Source of the DNA: Chrysomallon squamiferum
Taxonomy: Eukaryota; Mollusca; Gastropoda; Neomphalida; Peltospiridae
Direction: 5' to 3'
Assembly (NCBI GenBank): GCA_012295275.1
Contig: CM022671.1
Span: forward strand, 3,759,065 to 3,823,064
DNA: 64,000 nucleotides
Below the pieces are notes generated by a model that was given only the letters and a program-made list of their open reading frames with translations, was not told where the DNA came from and made no database searches. The position numbers and the translations under genes are program-made. The stretch's first letter is position 1. Each line of letters starts with the position of its first letter. Shown in pieces: positions 31,285-55,884 of this stretch.

Positions 31285-34200
31285 TCTGATAAAATAGTAT
31301 TTATGATAAAAAAAAATAATAAGCTGACCATAAGAGATAAATATGTATTTAATCTTGCACATTCACATTTATGCAAAATGTTGATTTTATTGGTCTTCAA
31401 TTAAAAAGTGACACTAATTAGATATATAATGTCTGATTGATAAATTATTATTTATTAAACACTAAAATAATCTAATTTTTCAGGAGGCCACAGATTTGTC
31501 AGAAACGAGGACCAAAACGACATTTTGGGCTCCATGACGTTGATATAGGGTAACTTTTGTAAAAGATTTTGTATCAGGATGTAAAATCATTTTAGTCACA
31601 GACACTAGTAAAATAACTTCCCATAATCATGATAAAGCACTACAGGTGGCCAAGATTTTGTATAAATGTGTAAGGATCATATATACAATTTCTACATTCT
31701 TTTAAATGGAAAATGTATTTTTTTGGTCATTACTTGAATAAATCTTTTCATAGCAATATTTTCCAGCCCCTGATTTTAATAGTCAAAAGCAGCCATTTTG
31801 GACACTATTGGTTCATGTATCTCATGTTCTTGCTTAATTCATAAAACTAGGTATGCCAACAAAAACTGAACTACTGTAGAATTAGATGGTGTCTAGTCAT
31901 TGTATTGGACTGATGAAAACATGATATATACACTAGACATTCTGTTATGTACTGTGACTGCTAAAACTGTTGCTAAAACTGTAATAGGGGAAGTGAATAG
32001 CTTGTAGTCACTAAAGAAGTTAAAATGTATTTGAGGGATTGTTAAATTCATTTTTTTTTTTTTTTGTAGATGTTCTCCATCCAAACAGTTCATCAGTGAG
32101 GAGATGATGGCTAGCAGAATGAGGAGCCTTTCCATCGATTCATCGACAGAAACCAGCTTCTCTGCCTCCCCACCCCCTGCTGCTAAAACACACCCACACC
32201 CAAGCAGCACTCTGATCAGAGACTGCCACCACACCCACCAGCCCAGACCTGCTTCCAACTGGGAACGAATGAAACAAATCGAAGAAAGGTTACTTACGGT
32301 TTTCTTTCTTGTCTTTTTCTAGTCTAGAAAAGCAAAGAGAATATTTATTGTAGCTGATTATATCACGTGAAGAGTAAATTTATGTTAAGAATATTTTTTT
32401 TACTTGTTATTGTTTTATAAAGTAATGGGTAAATTTGAAGTAATTAAATTTAGTAGTAATAACAGAATATATACTTGTTTTAAATTGAAGGGTGCTAATT
32501 TTTATTTTTAATCATCACAAAGAGCTATGTTGTCTACTTACATAAAATATGACATTCAACTTTGTATTTTAAACATTGAAATAATAGGTAATAAAGAAAA
32601 AATAATACATACGTACATACAATAATCATATGTTGCTTAATTTCCAGTGATGTATAGCTACATAAATTAAATGATAAATGTTTTGATTACGAAATGAAAA
32701 GTACATTTTCATTAACAAAAAATATAAATTTTTGATCTTTACTAATATTGTTAAATAAAATTTTAATTTTCAGCAATTTGTAAAACCCACCATATTCAAC
32801 TTGGCAATTAAGAAAGCTTCAGCATTACTCTTCATTATTTTAAACCTAAATTTTTGTTTTGTTTTAAGAAATTCTGTACCAGTTATTAGATATATCTGAA
32901 ACCATTGAGACCTCTTTCTGGGTCTGCTGTTGAAAGAACAAAACAAAATCGTTGTTGTTAAATTACATGGGCCTCAAACCATTGCTGTAACTAAATAAAC
33001 ATAAAATATTAATTCATAGTTTTTACACTTTGAAAACCATCTCTGAACATGAAAAGCAGTATTTGACATCATAAACAACAAATGTTGATGCTTAGTTTAG
33101 TTATTGCGCAAAATCATTTTAGAAAGTTGAAAAATACTTAAGTGTAATGCTGCTGCAAACATCTATGTGTGGTACCATGAACAAACATATTTTATATATT
33201 TCCAATTAATTTTACATTTTTATTAATACCAGTCTTTGCTAATATTAAAGTATTATGGAAAAAATGGTAGCCAGCCATTGATCTTCAAATGTTTGTTATA
33301 CTATCATTATACATCTACTTCATTATCAGCAAAAATTAGCCAGTGCAAAATGACACATCTGTATGGAACTATGCAAAATTTAATTAAGTTATTTGTTTGC
33401 CCTGGAAGATACTTCTGATATTTTTCAGTATATTTTGTCCTAATTGTGTATTTTCTAGTTTCAGTTTTTACTTCTTGTGAAATGTGGCCCCTTCTGATTT
33501 CTTCTCTCTTCACTTGTATAAAACTGGTCATGTGACTTGATGAGTCAGAGCTGTGTGACTTGTCACATGATCATCTGATTAACATAAAACTGATTCTGTG
33601 TGCTCTTTGTAGATAGTTATAGTCTTTAACAACAATAATAATATAAAAATTTCTATTGTAGTAGAAATTTAAAAGATCAGTTTTAAAAAACCTTTTCAGT
33701 ATTTAACTTTTATACAGATATATAAATATTAAAATAGATACACTGTATTTAAAATGCTATTTAACAGTGTATGAATTTACAAAAATAGAGTCGAAGCACA
33801 TTTAATTAAAATAATTATTTTATAACATTTTAATTCCTGTAAGATTATTAAACATTGCTGTTTTTAAGTAACTGTAACAGCATTTAAAATTTAAAAAAAA
33901 AAAAAAATTAATAAGCAAAAATTTGTTTCCTTCAGCCTCTTGTATTTCAACGTTACTGGGATCTCATTCTGGGGAATAGATGATAAAAATATAATTATTT
34001 TTTATTTTTCTGCCTCGCTTGAGATTCTGGCAGTGTTGAGATGCAAGAGGCTGATCATCTGTTTTATGATTTTTTTTTGTTATTTTTTTGAGGTTGGAAG
34101 ATGAAGATGAAGATGAAATTGCAAGCACAGTGAATAAAAATGACTCAGAGCCTCGTCTTCATTTGCTATCTCAGGATTTCAGTGCAAGGGATCTGCTGTC

Positions 34201-37200
34201 CTCAAACCCTCTACTTCCGAAGAAGATAATAGATGATTTGTAAGCATTTTAAGTTCTTTTTATCTCACATCTTTTTTGTTATAATTTTGTTTTTAAAAAA
34301 TAATTAATATATGACATCGTTATCTCTTCTGTTCAAGTATTTTTTTATTTTTTTATCTTTACTAATATTTTTATTTTTATTTTTTATTTTTTTAATGTTG
34401 TTAATTAAAATGTTCAATGTTTAATTGTTTAAAGTTTCTGGAAGTTTTAATCATTGACATAATAATTTAATATTCATTTGTTATAGATTTAAATATGCAG
34501 GCAATGAAGTAATAAATAAATAATGTTATAAATTAATGACATTTTTTTTTTAACAAAAATATAAATTAAAATGATGTGAAATAAATACTAATTATAAATG
34601 AAAACAAATCAATGAAAAAATAATTTAGTTGTAGCTTTATGTAGACTTTATGTTTAGATAACAACAACAAAAAAATTAATAAATAAAAATGAATGAATAA
34701 ATAACAAAATAAAATATAAAAAATAATACTTAAAAAAAATTAATTACATTGCAATTATGAAACTAGTTCTGTCACAATGTTCAGTTTTGTTCTAACTGTG
34801 CTTGCAAAAAAAAAAAAATAAAAAAAAATATTTAAAAATATAATTTTACTCAACTTCTCCAAACCACTAAAAAAAAATTTATGAAATGTTTCAAATCTTG
34901 CTTCATCTTCCAACCCAACAAAACCAAAAAATAAAAAAATAAAAAAATAAGACGCCAATATTTACAACTTAAAAAAAAAAAGTTCTACGATAATTAATAT
35001 TTTTCTGCAAACCTAGTGTGTCCCCTTAAAACCTCCAATTTTTTTTTTTTTTTTTTTTTTGTCTTTGTAACCATTGTGACTTAGTTCACAAAAGCTGCAC
35101 AATGGCTGGTATGTGTGGCCTAACAGAGCAAAATAAACCGAATCCTTATAATAGGAATATTTGTCATTGCCTTTCTCAGTGTAGCAGGAAATATGGAAAC
35201 ATGACCATTAAGAAAGAAACCAAATTATCATGTTAATTAGGCATAACTATATAAGAATGGAATCTGAACTTACTAGAACCTTTATCAAATTCATGTAATC
35301 ATTTTTTTTTTTTTTAATAAAAACACATTAATAAAAAAAAGTCTAAATGATTAATGTAGAAAACATATGCTCATTTTGTAATAGAAATTAGATTGTGTGT
35401 TATAGTAAGTGTGGAATCAAAGTCAAGTGTATTGTTTAGTTGGTGAATTTTAAAGTTTAAGTTCTTTTTTTTTTCTTTTTTTTTTGTTAGTTTTTTTAGT
35501 TAGTGTTTTTTTTTTTTTTAATGAAACGTTTTCTAATGAATCAGCTGATTTTTCTGTAGAGAAGGGAAATTTTCCTCCTGCAAGCTTGTCAACCCCCTTC
35601 TCAGAGGAGGAGTTTCAGCTGGCAGATTTTAAAAAAAGGGGCTCAATGGACACTGGTTGTTTTGTCAAACTCTTACTGTCAGATAGTAAAAATGACCGAT
35701 AAGTGACCATTACGCCGGTCAGTTAATACTGTCACAGTTCCCTGATTTTGTTGTGTGGATGGATCCCGTAGAACAAGAACAATCGTTGAGATGCTGGTTT
35801 GGCAAAATAAAATGAATAGGTTTAAAAACATGTATTAAATTAAGTTGAATATTTTAAAAAACATTTCTCTGTTTATCTGTTATTAATTTTTTGATACAAA
35901 TAAATTAACTGATCAAGGATATTTAAAACAAAATGAAAAAAATATTATATATTTTGGTACCCAAACACTTAGTAATATGTTGAATTAAACAAGTATAAGT
36001 GAAAAATAAATGTTAGTGGAGAGAGTTAAAGTCTAAATACTCTTGTACAGGTTCCAAACTATTTATCTGGCTTCCAGAAATCTCGAAAAACGCACCAATT
36101 TTTTTTTTTTAAATTTTTATATCAAACTGGCTATTTTTCAATTATGCATACTTCATTTTAATTTTCTTGACAATACCAATTCAAGTGGGCGATGCTGTAG
36201 AAATTTGGTCTGTCTCCTGTTCCAAGCCAGATACCCTGTTATAATGTCACATGAAAGATTAAAGAAGGAAAGAAAATGTTAATCTAGATGATGTTACAGT
36301 GACAGTGTTTGTTGACCTGCCTGTTGGTTGAAATCACACATTTTTACACATTGATATATCTGATGATAAGAGTCTTAACAACTTTAAGAAATAAAAAGAT
36401 TGTTTTATTCGTTTTTGAATAAACAGTCGTCAGGTGAAGTATGAAGCTTTCTTAACCATGACTAAACCTTCAATATCTTATCTTTGTCCTCCATTAATTG
36501 TTTTACAGATATGTAGATAAAAAATAGACAAATGAATGTATTGTTTTTATTAGTAATTCTAACCCTTTTAGAGAAGACCCAAATTTGCTATTATAGCCAG
36601 AATTACTGCAGAATAATATAAAATAATGAATAAATGGTACAGAACAGTATTTTAATAGCAGTCGTGTGCATTAATATATTCTGCATTCTAATTGGCTCGT
36701 TCAGGTTTGTCTGGCCAATTGAAAAAACTGTTACATCTGAGAGCCAGTACTTAATGCTTGCAGTGATTGTTTAAGGATTTTAGAAGAAAAAAAACCCGAC
36801 ATGTTTTATGGCCGATATATAATATTATCATATGCAGTAATTTTGATGGCTGAAGCAGATAGTAGCAGATCTAAAAGAGTTCATTAATAATTTATTTTTT
36901 CAGTATTTCTTTTTTAAATAGATAACATTTCTATATATGTCTAAAAACACACATTAATTGTTCTGTTCAAATAAAATAGTATAATTAATATATTAAAAAT
37001 AATTAACTGGTTCGGTATTACATTGTTGAAGAGTTATCTATAATTTATATGTAGTATATGTAATATATTAATTTATATATAATATATTTATAAGTGCAGA
37101 AATAGAAGTATTTATTTATGTCTAATAACACATATTAATTGTCCATTGAAATCGTATAATTAGTGTATTAAAGAAAATTAGATTGTTGAAAAGTTAACTA

Positions 37201-38134
37201 TATTTATATATAATATATTTAAAAGAGCAGAAATATAATTTTTTTAAATTATGTTTTTTTTAACAAATATATGCATTATAAAAAAATAAACAAATAAAAA
37301 ATGCTATTTTTTTATCATTTTTATTTTATTTTTTAAAAACCAGACCTAGAATCTGTTAAAACCATTACAAATTTTAAATTACAATTTTTTAAAATAATCT
37401 TTATTTTTAATAGTCATATAAAATAAATAGTATGCTATAATTCTAGGTTTTTAAAAAAAAAATAAAAATAAAATAAAAAGAAATGAAAATGGACATTTTA
37501 TTTATTTAAAGTCATTAAAATTTATATCTACACATATACATGAACTTTATAGTTTAATAATTTTTTTCTATATACCACTTTCCAGTGTTAACTTTTTAAT
37601 GCCATATACATTTATTTTACAAGTTAATTCTGAAATTAACATTTGTCTTTTGTTGCGTTATGTATTCAGAATAAAACCAAGCATGCAGATTGTTTTGTGG
37701 AAACCACCCGGTGACATCATCAAGAACACCATCGCTGATGTCGTTTCTACTGCCGACACGAAGAGAAACCTTGTATCAGATTCAGAAAGTGCCAGCAGCC
37801 TGGTGCCTGAATCAGAAAGCATTTCCAGCATGGTGCCTGAAACAGAAAGCATTTCCAGCATGGTGCCTGAATCAGAAAGCATTTCCAGCATGGTGCCTGA
37901 AACGGAGAGTCAGTACAACATAGTGCCTGATCCCACTGAGAATTCAACTCTGCCAGTCTTGCCCATTCTACAGCAAAGGTATGACAAGATAGTTTGTCTG
38001 CAGTATGCTCCTGTTATTTATACATTGTGAGGAAAGGGAATCCTATCCGTCCTTGTATGCATGTGTCATTTCACAGCTCCCTTTTTCTTAGCAGTCTTAC
38101 TAATAATTGTCTGCTTACTTTCTTATGTGCAACA

Positions 38135-38198
<64 letters not shown>

Positions 38199-38760
38199 TG
38201 TGTGTTTGTGTTTGTGTTTGTGCTTGTGTGTGAAGTGCAGTGCAAATTTCAGAGATAACAAAAACAAAATTGAGTTATTTTCCTGTCCATATTTTTGATA
38301 GTAGTATATTTTTAAACTTAAATGGTCACAACATACACATTCACTAGGACTAGATTTTCCCATAATGCCACAGCCCAAGTGTACATACTAATTTTTTTCA
38401 ATGAAATAAGCATGCTTAGTTGATAATTTTGTTTGACAAGAAGAATGGAATCAACAATTTAATGTTGTCAAGATTCAAACAAATTATGTTTATAATTACG
38501 ACTAACAAGTTGTTATTTGAAATGTATTTTAATAATTATTTAAAGAAAAAGGCTAATTGTCCAACAGACTTCAAATTCACTAATGATTCTTAGTAACCAC
38601 AGTTTTTATTATGTCTGCGACTGGCTGTAATTATATATAATATTGATGTTTTTAATAGTTTGAAAATATTTTTCTTTTTTTTTGCAGCCTATCCCCAGCA
38701 GCTGGTTCATTAAACAAAAACAATTCTTCAGTTCTTATAGAAGAGGACATGGACCTTTGA
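30539..38760 (+). CDS. HCFC1R1-like (HCF-1 beta-propeller interacting) protein, extended form
   Basis: Six exons: 30539-31083, 31484-31549, 32070-32288, 34093-34239, 37670-37978, 38688-38760. All junctions are GT-AG and phases are continuous over 453 codons including the TGA. An in-frame TGA lies 15 nt upstream of the ATG. Three blocks resemble human HCFC1R1 in the same order, compared from memory: KQFISEEMMASRMRSLSIDS (exon 3) with KQFLSEENMATHFSQLSL; VLWKPPGDIIKNTI (exon 5) with LLWRYPGSLIPEAL; and C-terminal EEDMDL with GDIMEL. HCFC1R1 binds the HCF-1 beta-propeller and promotes its nuclear export. The human protein is about 138 residues. Here the first 181 codons (Ser/Thr/Pro/Asn-rich) and a repeat-bearing stretch in exon 5 are extra. 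No (D/E)HxY HCF-binding motif was found, so HCF binding cannot be assumed. An acidic stretch (EDEDEDE) opens exon 4. The exon 3 donor (AAG/GTTACT) is weak. Confidence 0.65.
31188..31281. repeat. (CT)n microsatellite in intron 1 of the HCFC1R1-like gene
   Basis: Pure CT run of about 94 bp, starting about 100 bp after the exon 1 donor. On the minus strand it is the last of the seven long GA tracts. Confidence 0.97.
34240..37669 (+). other. Intron 4 of the HCFC1R1-like gene
   Basis: A 3.4-kb intron. Mostly AT-rich, with poly(T)/(A) runs. A distinct non-repetitive island at 35520-35790 contains an open frame ending SMDTGCFVKLLLSDSKNDR and may be a degraded mobile-element fragment or a skipped exon. 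I could not identify it. Confidence 0.5.
37771..37950 (+). repeat. In-frame 30-bp coding minisatellite
   Basis: Four near-identical 30-bp units at 37801-37920 encode VPESESISSM or VPETESISSM in alternation (a 60-bp higher-order period). Diverged units flank them at 37771-37800 and 37921-37950. The length is a multiple of three, so copy-number change keeps the reading frame. Confidence 0.9.
38138..38220. repeat. (TG)n microsatellite in the last intron
   Basis: About 27 TG units, then TTTGTG variants. Confidence 0.95.
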
Positions 38761-38898
38761 AATTCATGTTATTCATTTTTCACCACAGACGCAAAGATTT
38801 CAGATGTCAGTAATGTTATTTTACTGTTATTTTTGAAGAAGATTGTTTAGAAATTGCAGTGAAAGAGTTACTTCTTTATATTTGGTTATTAGAAATCA

Positions 38899-38935
<37 letters not shown>

Positions 38936-39453
38936 ATTAATTCTGCATTTGAGAATATTATTTTTGTATCTCGAAACTGAGAATTCATAACAAAATAAAA
39001 CAATTGTTACTATTACGAAAGAAACATTTTCAGCAATTAAGTTTATAGCTTTTTATCTTGGAACATAAAAACTGGTTATGCATCCTTTTAAAAGCAGTTC
39101 TAACAGAACTTGTTGCTGCAGAAACAAAATTTCAGAAAGCAATTTACGTTCACCATCACTAGACAATTTTTATCAACTGTAATAAGATTTCCTATGTACA
39201 TATTTCAAAACATTTGTTACTGCAGAAATCAGGACTTCATAAGGATTAAAAAAAAGTAAATAAACAAAAAAAATATATATTTTTTTTATATAAACTTTAA
39301 AAAATGGTCAGAATAAAATACTAAAAAGCATTCTATGAAATAAGCATCTTGTATTAAGATATTTTTTTACTTTTATGCAGTTTATAAAAAAAAAGAAAGA
39401 AATGAAGTGTTTGAAATGGATTTCAGAACCTTGAATTGTTCTAGTGAAAATTA

Positions 39454-39571
39454 TGGAGTTGATTTTTACATGCTATTATTGCATAGTATTATTCACATTT
39501 AAGATAAAATCTGGAGTTGATTTTTACATGCTATTATTGCATAGTATTATTCACATTTAAGATAAAATCTG
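39454..39571 (+). repeat. 58-bp perfect tandem duplication
   Basis: Two identical units begin at 39454 and 39512 with TGGAGTTGATTTTTACATGC. No differences are visible, so the duplication is recent (or an assembly error). Confidence 0.92.
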
Positions 39572-39667
39572 ACGAATACTTTTTTTTGAAAAAAGTGAGA
39601 TTTTGATGTACAAAATGATGCCAACAGAGCAGCAGTATTTGTAAATATCTGTTTGTGAGATGCTGTC

Positions 39668-39673
39668 AATAAA
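39668..39673 (+). terminator. AATAAA polyadenylation signal
   Basis: Canonical hexamer 0.9 kb after the stop codon, with TGTTTTC and other T/G-rich sequence downstream. Confidence 0.5.
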
Positions 39674-39690
39674 ATGTTTTCTTAAATGTT

Positions 39691-41540
39691 TACAATTTTA
39701 TCTTTGTTTATTTAATTTGATCGTTTTGAATTTCAGTCAGTAAAATTTACATTGTTTTAAAGGTAACGATTTGTAAATCTTCAGTGAGTTAACATTTTTA
39801 AATGTTTAAATTTATCTGACTAATTTTGAACTCACCAAAATTCAGTTTAATATTAAATTTACAGATTTTCAGTAAGTTAATATTTAACAATTTTGAAATC
39901 ATGGCAATAAAATTTACATTTTAAATTCATTGGTTTTCAGTAATACTAAATGTTTATTTAACTAATTTTAAATCACAGCAGTAAAATTTACATTATTTTG
40001 AATTTCTAGATTTTAAATTCATTAATAATACTAAGTTTCTTGATTTATTTATTTACCTCATTTTGGATATTACGAATGAAACATTTTAAATTTGTTGATT
40101 CTAGGTAAATTTAAATCTCCATCTTCTTCATACTTATAAACAACAAGAGCAAATGTTTTGTTGAGATTGTCGTCAACAAAATGGCAATAGACTTAGCATT
40201 ACAACACATTTTGTATAGTACAAATCAGATTCCGGTTGCTTTACTCATTGTAATGCACCTTTTATTTTTATCAGAAAAGATGTTTTTATTTTAAATGAAT
40301 AATTTGTTTTAAACATTTAATATTTTGTCTACAAACTACATTAAGATTGAGTCATTAAGATTTTTCAAATAATATTCAAAAAATAATAATAATAATAATC
40401 ATAATAATAAAAGAAAAATTACTAAGAAAAATAACAAACCAAAGTAGAGAGTGCATGTGTGCATAATAAGATGATGAAAACAATTATTACATAACCACAC
40501 ACACACACACACACACACACTATGCATGTATGCAGATGCACAGGCACACACACACGCATGCACACATATATACACAGACATGTATATTCAATTTTTGTAA
40601 AACCAAAATAGAAGAATCCATAAAATTCTTACCAGCTTGGTTAATAATTTCACAGACAGAACTGCTGATTATCTGCCAAAACACAACATCTGTGTTGGCT
40701 GGCAGTAAATTTGTTTTGTTAATAGCAAAACAACGAAGGTTTAAATGGTCAATTGTTTTATTGTCTTGAAAAACTAATTTTCTTCTTTTTCTTTTTTTTC
40801 CTTTTTTTTTTTTTTGAAACAGAGCCAGTACTTTGATTAATAATTCATTAATTATTAACCATTATTTTAATTAAAAAAAATAATAATAAAATTCCTCTGA
40901 TTCTATAAACCCTAAATATAATAAATGATAAATGTGAGGTTTATTTTAAATATAAATAAAATGTATATTGTGTACTGGGTTTATGTATGTTACCTTCTGC
41001 TGTGTATGTTGTGTGTTGTAAGTATGTACATATGCACACTCATATTATTATTAAACAATTTCAAATGTTGTTGTTTTTTGTTGTTTTTTCAGTATCAGAA
41101 TTGTATAACAGATTACATAAATTTCACACTGGTATATAATTTTAACCAACAGAAGAAAAATAATATTAATGGATATACAAACAAACACCCGACAATTAGA
41201 TTAATAGAAACAACAATGACAATAACAATTTTAAAAATCTGATTCTCAACAAGATGAAAGTAAATTTTACTATCTTGACACTTTACACATTACATATTTA
41301 CTCTCTTGTTCACACAATACATCTTTATCAGCTTTATTCATACAAATTTGTATCAACTTTTTTCACATCATACATTTTCTGTCTTTTCTTTTATACACTA
41401 AAGTTCACTAAATTGCATTTTTTGACAACAAAAATTATACTGCCTGACTTGGTCACATTGTAAATTTAGTCTTTTGACTAAACTTTCAAATCAAAACGTT
41501 ACTCTATTTTTTTTCAACAATATAATTTTAATGTGTTTTA
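39691..41540. other. Tail-to-tail intergenic region and VPS53 3' UTR
   Basis: Between the convergent HCFC1R1-like and VPS53 genes. AT-rich, with a (CA)n tract at about 40495-40560. The minus-strand side must hold the VPS53 3' UTR. Minus-strand AATAAA hexamers occur, for example at 40940-40945, but none stands out. Confidence 0.5.
40940..40945 (-). terminator. Candidate VPS53 polyadenylation signal
   Basis: TTTATT on the plus strand reads AATAAA on the minus strand, about 600 nt beyond the VPS53 stop. One of several possible hexamers in AT-rich sequence. Confidence 0.2.
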
Positions 41541-52847
<11,307 letters not shown>

Positions 52848-53441
52848 CGTTCCTTTTCCTTGTAACTTCCGTCATCTGATGACGAGCACCAGATTATTAT
52901 TTACTTTTAAAACCCAGCCATACACTTAAAGTTTGGAATTAAATCATAAAGAAAAAAACTTCGAGAAAAAAACAAATAATATTCTAGATAAAGCAAATTA
53001 TTAAGTTATCCATTATGATTATGCAGTGTATCAAAATAATATTATTTACCAAAGGATGCAGAGAAATTCTCAGTATAACTATAAGTCTATAAAAATAATT
53101 GAAGATAATATAGATCTTGTGATCAATCACAGAGTCCTATCACCAAATGAGGGCAAACACTTAAAACAACTAACTTCCAGTTAATTTATGATTATCAAAA
53201 GTGTGAAAAGTATCTGTAATAGAAAACCGAAGAATAGGGAACGAAATGTTCCGAAAAATACCGAGATGTTCCGATCAGTTTGTTTAAACGTTACTACGCA
53301 TCGACCATCCTCCCATCATAACTTTATAACGTGTTACAAAGCGTAAAGCAATAGAATGAAATAGAGTATGAAAATATATTTAAAATATCTGTTATAAATT
53401 AATTCGAAAATATAAAAATCCTTTTCGCTTCAAAGTTAAAA

Positions 53442-53481
<40 letters not shown>

Positions 53482-53661
53482 CAGTTGTCTATTTTGATAT
53501 CTAAAGTTATAAATACAAATTATATCTTAGGAACTATATAAAGGAAGACAATCCGCAGACAGTTGTTAGGTTCTACCATGTGCTTTGGTGATGTTGATTA
53601 AATTGTAAATAAAATATTTACATAATCATGTTCATATGTTGTGTTGTTTTAAAAGATTAAC
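52848..53661. promoter_or_regulatory. Bidirectional promoter region of VPS53 and DHX37
   Basis: The two start codons diverge with 814 bp between them. Near VPS53, ACTTCCGTCA (52865-52874) combines an ETS core with a TGACG half-site, as is common in housekeeping promoters. No TATA box can be assigned. A (TA)n tract of about 30 bp lies near 53450-53480, on the DHX37 side. Transcription starts are not determined. Confidence 0.6.
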
Positions 53662-54108
53662 ATGGGCAAAAATAAACGAGGTTATAACTGGAAGGCGAGA
53701 CAACAAAGTCAAACTGTTGTCGACCATTCAGATGAAAAAAAGGTGATGATAAACGATTTATTAAAATAAAAAGAATTAAAATATATTAATTATTATAGAA
53801 CAAAATCACAAACCACAAACTGACAAAGTGAAAGTACCAAAATTTAATAACATAATACAGTAATAAAGTCCAAAAGTGTCGTATAAAATTGTGGAAACTT
53901 TAAAAAAAAATTATTATTATTTTTAATTTACAGATTAATGTTATGAGATAAAAAGAAACAACTGGGTTCATGCATTTCATGATTCAGATGTTGCTAGAAT
54001 ATGATTATTATATATTAATTACAATTTTTCGAAAAGTTTAAATTTTAATTTTTAGCTTATCTACATCATGTGATACACACACATGTATAAATAAATAAAT
54101 AAATAAAT

Positions 54109-54173
<65 letters not shown>

Positions 54174-55328
54174 ATATATTATACAATTATTTGTTTTCTT
54201 TCTCTTATACTTATACAATCATTATTTAACTATCAGAAATGTTGAACCCTCGTAGTAATAATCATTATAAAACTATTAATGTGTTGAGACTGAAATATAC
54301 CAGATGCTGTAATGTAATAAGTAATATAATAAGTTAATACAAGATTTATTCTCATATTTTTAATTTTATTATTATTATTCTTTTTTTTTTAGATTAAACT
54401 TGATGCAGCATGTCTTGTATCTAAAACAGTGGCACCAGGCTATGATGAAAGCAACAGTCTTGTGTTGCCATCAAAGAAACGAAAAACGGAGAAGAAAAAA
54501 GAAGTAGTTCACAGGGTGAAAAAACTTAGCAAAAAGGAGCGAAAGGCTTTGCAGAATGTTCTAGAGAGAAAGGAAAAGAAAAACAAGGTAATGAATCGTT
54601 TTTGATTAATGCTTAGTTAGAACAGGTATTTCAGGTAAACAACAGTCAGAAGGTACTTATCAGTGACAATACTGGTAATTATTAAATGTTTTCTAAGTTG
54701 CTTTTAATCAAAGGATACATTTTTTTATGGGTATTCAATTTCAAGAAGAAGAAAAATACTACGTATAACGATGAAATTTAATGGGTTTCTCATCTCAGTA
54801 AATGTAATAATTAAATCATGAAACATTCACTTGCCAAGTTACTAACCAATGGGAGATTGTCTGTTGCAAATACTTATAATTTAATGCTTGTATGTTATAC
54901 ATTTTTATTTGATTTTTTTTTTAAATATACATTTAATACTTTAATATTATTCATTTTCATTTAATTTTTATATTATATAATTTTCATTTGATTTTTATTT
55001 AAAGCTTTTATATTAAACATTTTTATTTAGTTTTTATGTTACACATTTGTGTTTACGTTTTACAGAGAGCAGAAATTCTGGAATCTCTCACTGAAGTGCA
55101 GGCTTCTGCAGAAGAGATGAGATTGTTTACAAGTATAGCTGAGATGCACTCCCAGAAATATAAACAGTCAGTAAAATTCAGTTTTCATAGCAGCCTGACT
55201 TCATTTTGTTTATGCATATTAAGTGTCAGAAGTGAGATTCAGTAATGATAGTAAATGGAAACATGAGATATATTTAAAATTAACAACAGTGTATTTTATT
55301 TATTTATTTATTAATATTATTTTTATTA

Positions 55329-55360
<32 letters not shown>

Positions 55361-55822
55361 TACTATAGGAATAACAGGCTTTGATAAAGCAGTTATTTTA
55401 TTATTTATAAAAGTTTAAATCATATTAAAAAAACAACAATCCCAAAACAACTAAAATATAACAGATAAAACAGTTATTTTATTTTTACCTTATAAGAGTA
55501 GTAAAACAGTTATAAAAATAAGTTAATAACTGAGTTTTCATGTGTCTCTAAGATAAAATATGAAATTGAGATATCTGTTGATAAATCAACTGAGAGGCAC
55601 CAACTGAAAAATGATATCATTTCCTAAAGGGGCTTAAACCTGTATTTTTATTATTATCATTACTACTGCTACCATTGTTATTGTTATTATTGTTATTATC
55701 ATCATTTTTATTAGTATTGTTATTGCTACTATTATTGTTATTACTTTTGTTATTGTAATGTATTGTAATTATTATTATTGTTATTGTTATCATTACTATT
55801 ATTACTCTGAGTATTGTTATCA

Positions 55823-55884
<62 letters not shown>

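Larger units (their letters stand above)
38761..39690 (+). other. 3' UTR of the HCFC1R1-like gene
   Basis: Runs from the TGA to just after AATAAA at 39668-39673, which is followed by a T/G-rich segment. It contains a poly(T) run of about 32 nt (38901-38932) and a perfect 58-bp tandem duplication (39454-39571). Confidence 0.6.
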
